From: an uncultured Clostridia bacterium
GTDB lineage: Bacteria; Bacillota; Clostridia; Oscillospirales; Acutalibacteraceae
Assembly (NCBI GenBank): GCA_937919155.1
Contig: CALFPM010000074.1
Span: 1 to 15,984 of the forward strand
Length of the DNA stretch: 15,984 nt
Direction of reading: 5' to 3'
Of this stretch, positions 13,133 to 15,984 are shown in pieces; within the stretch, counting starts at the first letter, position 1; each line of letters begins with the position of its first letter. The notes below the pieces were generated by a model. The model had not been told where the DNA came from, did not search any database, and saw only the letters and a program-made list of their open reading frames with translations. The position numbers were made by a program, and so were the translations under genes.

Positions 13133-14731
13133 ATGGGCAAGAAATATGTTATCGCTTACGATATCGGAACAACAGGCGTTAAAACCTGCATTTTCGAAAT
13201 CGAAAAAGAGATTAAGCTCATCGCTGCGGCTATGGAGGGCTACAACCTCTATATTCTGCCTAACGGCGGCGCAGAGCAGGACCCGGACGAATGGTGGCAG
13301 GCAATCTGCAACACAACAAAGACGGTATTTTCAAAATGTGACATAAAGCCTGAGCAGATTGAGGGCATTTCATTCTGCTCACAGATGCAGGGTCTTGTGC
13401 TTGTTGACAAAGACCTCAAACCCGTCCACAGAGCATTCAGCTACATGGACCAGCGCGCGAAAAAGCAGATTAAGGAAGGCATTGCATACGGCATAAAGAT
13501 TGCAGGTGCAAACATCTTCAAGCTTATTCCCTCGCTGATAATCACGGGTGCGGTTTCCGCCAGCGTTAAAGACCCCGTCTGGAAATACAACTGGGTCAAG
13601 GAAAACGAGCCTGAAAACTTCAAAAGAGTTTATAAATGGCTTGATGTTAAGGAATACATAATCTGCCGAATGACCGACAGATGTGTTATGACAAGAGACT
13701 CAGCATTCGGCACTCTTCTCTACGACATACGCAAGGGTAAGGAAGGCTGGAGCAAAACAATATGCAAGCTTCTCGGCGTTAACACCGACCACATGCCCGA
13801 AATCGTTGAATCCACCGATTGGGTCGGCGGTCTGACGGAAAAAGCGGCAAATGAGCTCGGTCTCAAGCCCGGCACGGCTGTTTTCGGCGGCGGCGGCGAT
13901 GCATCGCTTATCGGCGTTGGCGCAGGCAGTGTTGAGCTTGGTGAAACCCATGTTTACAACGGCACATCAGGCTGGGTTTCAACCGTTGTTGACAAGAGCG
14001 TTGTTGACGCATCCGCAATGATTGCCGCCATCATCGGCGCGCAGAAGGACAGCTTCAACTACTTTGCAGAGCTTGAAACCGCAGGCAAATGTCTTGAATG
14101 GGTCAAAGACCACCTTGCACTTGACGAAATCGGCATCTTCCTTGACAAAACAGATGTTGTTCAGTCAAAAGAAACAATATACACAAGCCTTTACGATTAC
14201 CTTTCAAAGGTTGTTGACGAAATCCCCGCAGGCAGTCAGGGCGTCATCTTCACTCCCTGGCTTCACGGCAACCGCTGCCCCTTTGAGGACCCCAACGCAA
14301 GGGGAATGTTCTTCAACATCAGCCTCGATGTTGGCAAAACAGAGCTTATCCGCTCCGTGCTTGAAGGCGTTTGCATGCACATGAGATGGTTCATTGAAAC
14401 TCAGGACAAGAAAATCAAAACATCAAGCGTTATCCGCTTTGTGGGCGGCGGCGCACTCTCTGACGTAACCTGCCAGATTCTTGCCGATGTTACGGGCAGA
14501 ACGGTTGAAACCGTTGACAGTCCTCAGAATGTAGGCTCAGTCGGCGCCGCGGTTATTATGGCGGTGGGTCTCGGAGTTATTGATGATGTTTCCCACGCAA
14601 AGAGGCTTATCCCCGCAAAGAAAACCTTTGTTCCCAATGCAAAAAATAAAGAGGTTTACGACCGTAACTACGAAGTTTACAAAACCCTTTATAAAAATAA
14701 TAAAAAAGCTTTCAAGGCCCTCAACGGCTGA
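13133..14731 (+). CDS. FGGY-family carbohydrate kinase (xylulokinase-like)
   Basis: A 532-residue sugar kinase of the FGGY family, ATP-dependent kinases acting on pentulose, glycerol, gluconate or related sugars. The actin-like N-terminal phosphate loop is AYDIGTTGVKT (8-18, D10). The mid-protein signature FGGGGDASLIGVGAG and the second phosphate/adenosine motif RFVGGGALSDVTCQILADVTG followed by SVGAAVIM are intact. The GGAEQDPDEWW segment near residue 45 is typical of xylulokinase-type members. Substrate is not certain. Start ATG13133 has AGGAGG at 13122-13127. It is 29 bases before the lipoprotein gene and about 760 bases before mreB, all on one strand, so it may head a transcript that includes mreB. 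This is unusual for a sugar kinase. The protein lacks a signal sequence and is cytoplasmic. Confidence 0.9.
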   Translation: MGKKYVIAYDIGTTGVKTCIFEIEKEIKLIAAAMEGYNLYILPNGGAEQDPDEWWQAICNTTKTVFSKCDIKPEQIEGISFCSQMQGLVLVDKDLKPVHRAFSYMDQRAKKQIKEGIAYGIKIAGANIFKLIPSLIITGAVSASVKDPVWKYNWVKENEPENFKRVYKWLDVKEYIICRMTDRCVMTRDSAFGTLLYDIRKGKEGWSKTICKLLGVNTDHMPEIVESTDWVGGLTEKAANELGLKPGTAVFGGGGDASLIGVGAGSVELGETHVYNGTSGWVSTVVDKSVVDASAMIAAIIGAQKDSFNYFAELETAGKCLEWVKDHLALDEIGIFLDKTDVVQSKETIYTSLYDYLSKVVDEIPAGSQGVIFTPWLHGNRCPFEDPNARGMFFNISLDVGKTELIRSVLEGVCMHMRWFIETQDKKIKTSSVIRFVGGGALSDVTCQILADVTGRTVETVDSPQNVGSVGAAVIMAVGLGVIDDVSHAKRLIPAKKTFVPNAKNKEVYDRNYEVYKTLYKNNKKAFKALNG

Positions 14732-14760
14732 GAAGCAAATCACAGAAAGGACTAAAACCG

Positions 14761-15471
14761 ATGAAAAAGTATTTTGCTCTGATTATTACAGTGATAATGG
14801 TTCTTACCTGCTTCACAGCCTGTAAGCCCAAAGTGAAGGGCGGCGAAGTCTTCACAGACGCTGCAAACAACAACTATGCCGTTGTCACAAAAGAAAACGG
14901 CGGAATCGAAAGAGACCAGGCAGGCAACCTTGTTGTTCTTGTTACAGACCAAAACGGCAGAAATGTTAAAGACGACAACGGCGAATACGCAACAAAAGCC
15001 ATTGCTCTTGAGCATGCACTCGTTGTGGGCAACAGAATCGAATGCCCCAGATACGCTCTCACAATTCCCAACGGCTGGTCAGATAAGCTCAGCTTCACAG
15101 ACCTTGTTATCAGCAAGGACGGCACAAAGGATGTTGTCAAGATTTCAGTTTCAACCGACAAGAAGCTCAACGATGTGGTTGACGAATACAACAACCTGCT
15201 CCTGCAGATAAAGAAGCTCCATCCCTCAGCTCAGAAAGGCTCAAGCCAGGTTGAAATCAACGATAAAATCACAGGTGAATTCATCTATTCTTATGTTGCA
15301 GACACAGGCGCAAGAGATGAGAATCTCAACGTGCTCAGCTCATATCTGGGATACATTGTTTTCCGCAACAGCACCGCAATCTACACCTGCCAGATTACTT
15401 CAGACAGAGATATGGCTGACCAGATTGATGACATTGCAAAAATTCTCGGCACAATCGAGTTCATTTATTAA
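14761..15471 (+). CDS. Predicted lipoprotein, possible PsbP/DcrB-like C-terminal domain
   Basis: A 236-residue exported protein. The leader MKKYFALIITVIMVLTCFTAC ends in a lipobox-like FTAC with Cys21 as the lipid attachment site. Residues 30-80 are Asn/Asp/Gly-rich with short strand-turn units (ENGG, DQAGN, DQNGR, DDNGE). Residues about 90-236 (YALTIPNGWSDKLSF to the final KILGTIEF) have the alternating-strand, P-x-G-W start and terminal helix-strand pattern of PsbP/DcrB-like folds; that fold is an inference. GAAAGGA at 14745-14751 decides ATG14761. It lies between the FGGY kinase (29 bases upstream) and mreB (19 bases downstream) with no visible promoter or terminator, so the three genes are probably co-transcribed. 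It could act as a surface sensor or binding protein; the role is unknown. Confidence 0.8.
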   Translation: MKKYFALIITVIMVLTCFTACKPKVKGGEVFTDAANNNYAVVTKENGGIERDQAGNLVVLVTDQNGRNVKDDNGEYATKAIALEHALVVGNRIECPRYALTIPNGWSDKLSFTDLVISKDGTKDVVKISVSTDKKLNDVVDEYNNLLLQIKKLHPSAQKGSSQVEINDKITGEFIYSYVADTGARDENLNVLSSYLGYIVFRNSTAIYTCQITSDRDMADQIDDIAKILGTIEFIY

Positions 15472-15490
15472 GAGATAAGGAGATATAAAT

Positions 15491-15984
15491 ATGCTGTTCA
15501 CACAAGATATCGGTATAGATTTAGGCACCGCCAACACCCTTGTATTCGTCAAGGGCAAGGGTATTGTTATCAGAGAGCCCTCCGTTGTTGCCGTTGACCA
15601 GAAAAGCAATCCCCCCAGAGTTGTTGCCGTTGGTATGGAAGCCAAGGAAATGATCGGCAGAACTCCCGGCTCAATCACAGCTGTGCGCCCCCTCAAGGAC
15701 GGCGTTATTGCTGACTTTGAAATCACAGCGGAAATGATTGCCGCTTTCATCAAGAGAACAACAAAGAGAACTCCTTTCTCAAGAATCAGAGTTCTTATCT
15801 GCATCCCCTCAGGTGTTACCGAGGTTGAAAGAAAGGCTGTTTATGACGCCGCAAAGAGTGCAGGCGCAAAGTATGTAAGCCTTATCGAAGAACCCATGGC
15901 AGCGGCTATCGGTGCAGGTCTGCCCGTAAGCGAAGCAACAGGCAGCATGGTTGTTGATATCGGCGGCGGTACTGCAGAAGTTGC
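15491..15984 (+). CDS. mreB: MreB/Mbl-type actin-like cell-shape protein, 5' part (runs off the right edge)
   Basis: The first 164 codons of an MreB-family protein. The phosphate-1 loop is GIDLGTANTLVFVKGKGIV (8-26), followed by IREPSVVAVD; RPLKDGVIADFE (69-80) and ICIPSGVTEVERKAV (102-116) are classic MreB segments, and the phosphate-2 loop VVDIGGGTAEVA lies at the window end. MreB polymers under the membrane guide cell-wall synthesis in rods. ATG15491 has AAGGAGA at 15477-15483. It cannot be decided from this part whether it is MreB or the paralogue Mbl. The upstream lipoprotein gene is 19 bases away; mreC/mreD, if present, lie outside the window. Confidence 0.95.
   Translation, partial: MLFTQDIGIDLGTANTLVFVKGKGIVIREPSVVAVDQKSNPPRVVAVGMEAKEMIGRTPGSITAVRPLKDGVIADFEITAEMIAAFIKRTTKRTPFSRIRVLICIPSGVTEVERKAVYDAAKSAGAKYVSLIEEPMAAAIGAGLPVSEATGSMVVDIGGGTAEV

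Noticed and set aside
1..15984. CRISPR array, tRNA or rRNA genes, toxin-antitoxin or known defence genes
   Set aside because: No regular short repeats with spacers, no tRNA-like cloverleaf or rRNA stretches and no recognisable defence or toxin proteins were seen on either strand.

Overview
The window looks like a chromosomal segment of an anaerobic, spore-forming Firmicute of the class Clostridia (Oscillospiraceae/Ruminococcaceae type). The grounds are strong AGGAGG-type ribosome binding sites, TTGNNN-17-TANNNT sigma-A promoters, the first codons of a SpoVT-type sporulation regulator at the left edge, a DUF1292 protein, WG-repeat and SH3b exported proteins, and a gut-style polysaccharide-use cluster (GH5, GH38, GPH symporter). 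There is no rRNA, tRNA, CRISPR array, intact insertion sequence or intact phage gene.

Layout. 1-29 (-): start of spoVT. 192-2116 (+): a short variant peptide deformylase and an unrecognised polytopic membrane protein, closed by a terminator at 2157-2188. 2189-2380 (-): a decayed fragment of a YpsA/DUF1273 gene. 2447-3532 (-): GH5 glycanase-type lipoprotein with its own promoter and a bidirectional terminator. 3732-4343 (-): a broken gene with an internal deletion and a frameshift, just downstream of and co-oriented with a GPH-family sugar symporter (4439-5974, -). 6006-6072: two back-to-back promoters firing outwards into the symporter and into a GH38 alpha-mannosidase (6114-9323, +). 9324-9845: gene remnants, with nothing intact. 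9910-10904 (-): an operon of a SanA/YdcF-like DUF218 protein and a DUF1292 protein, with an unusual 18-bp perfect hairpin in its leader. 11095-12372 (-): a membrane-anchored WG-repeat/SH3b protein. 12566-13039 (+): YbaK/EbsC-type aminoacyl-tRNA deacylase. 13133-15984 (+): FGGY sugar kinase, a lipoprotein and the start of mreB, closely spaced.

How the genes fit together. The centre (about 2.4-9.3 kb) reads as a carbohydrate island: a surface GH5 enzyme could cut a beta-glucan or mannan-like polymer, the GPH symporter could import the oligosaccharides, and the cytoplasmic GH38 enzyme could trim alpha-mannosides. The broken gene next to the symporter suggests that one enzyme of this route has been lost. 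The right side is envelope and housekeeping: SanA-like protein, SH3b protein, lipoprotein and MreB.

No clearly new multi-gene system is visible. The observations most worth following are regulatory (the leader hairpin and TTAAG repeats before the sanA-like operon; a hairpin between Shine-Dalgarno and start codon of the mannosidase), evolutionary (three decaying loci), and one unrecognised membrane protein with a distinctive glycine/arginine/tryptophan motif.
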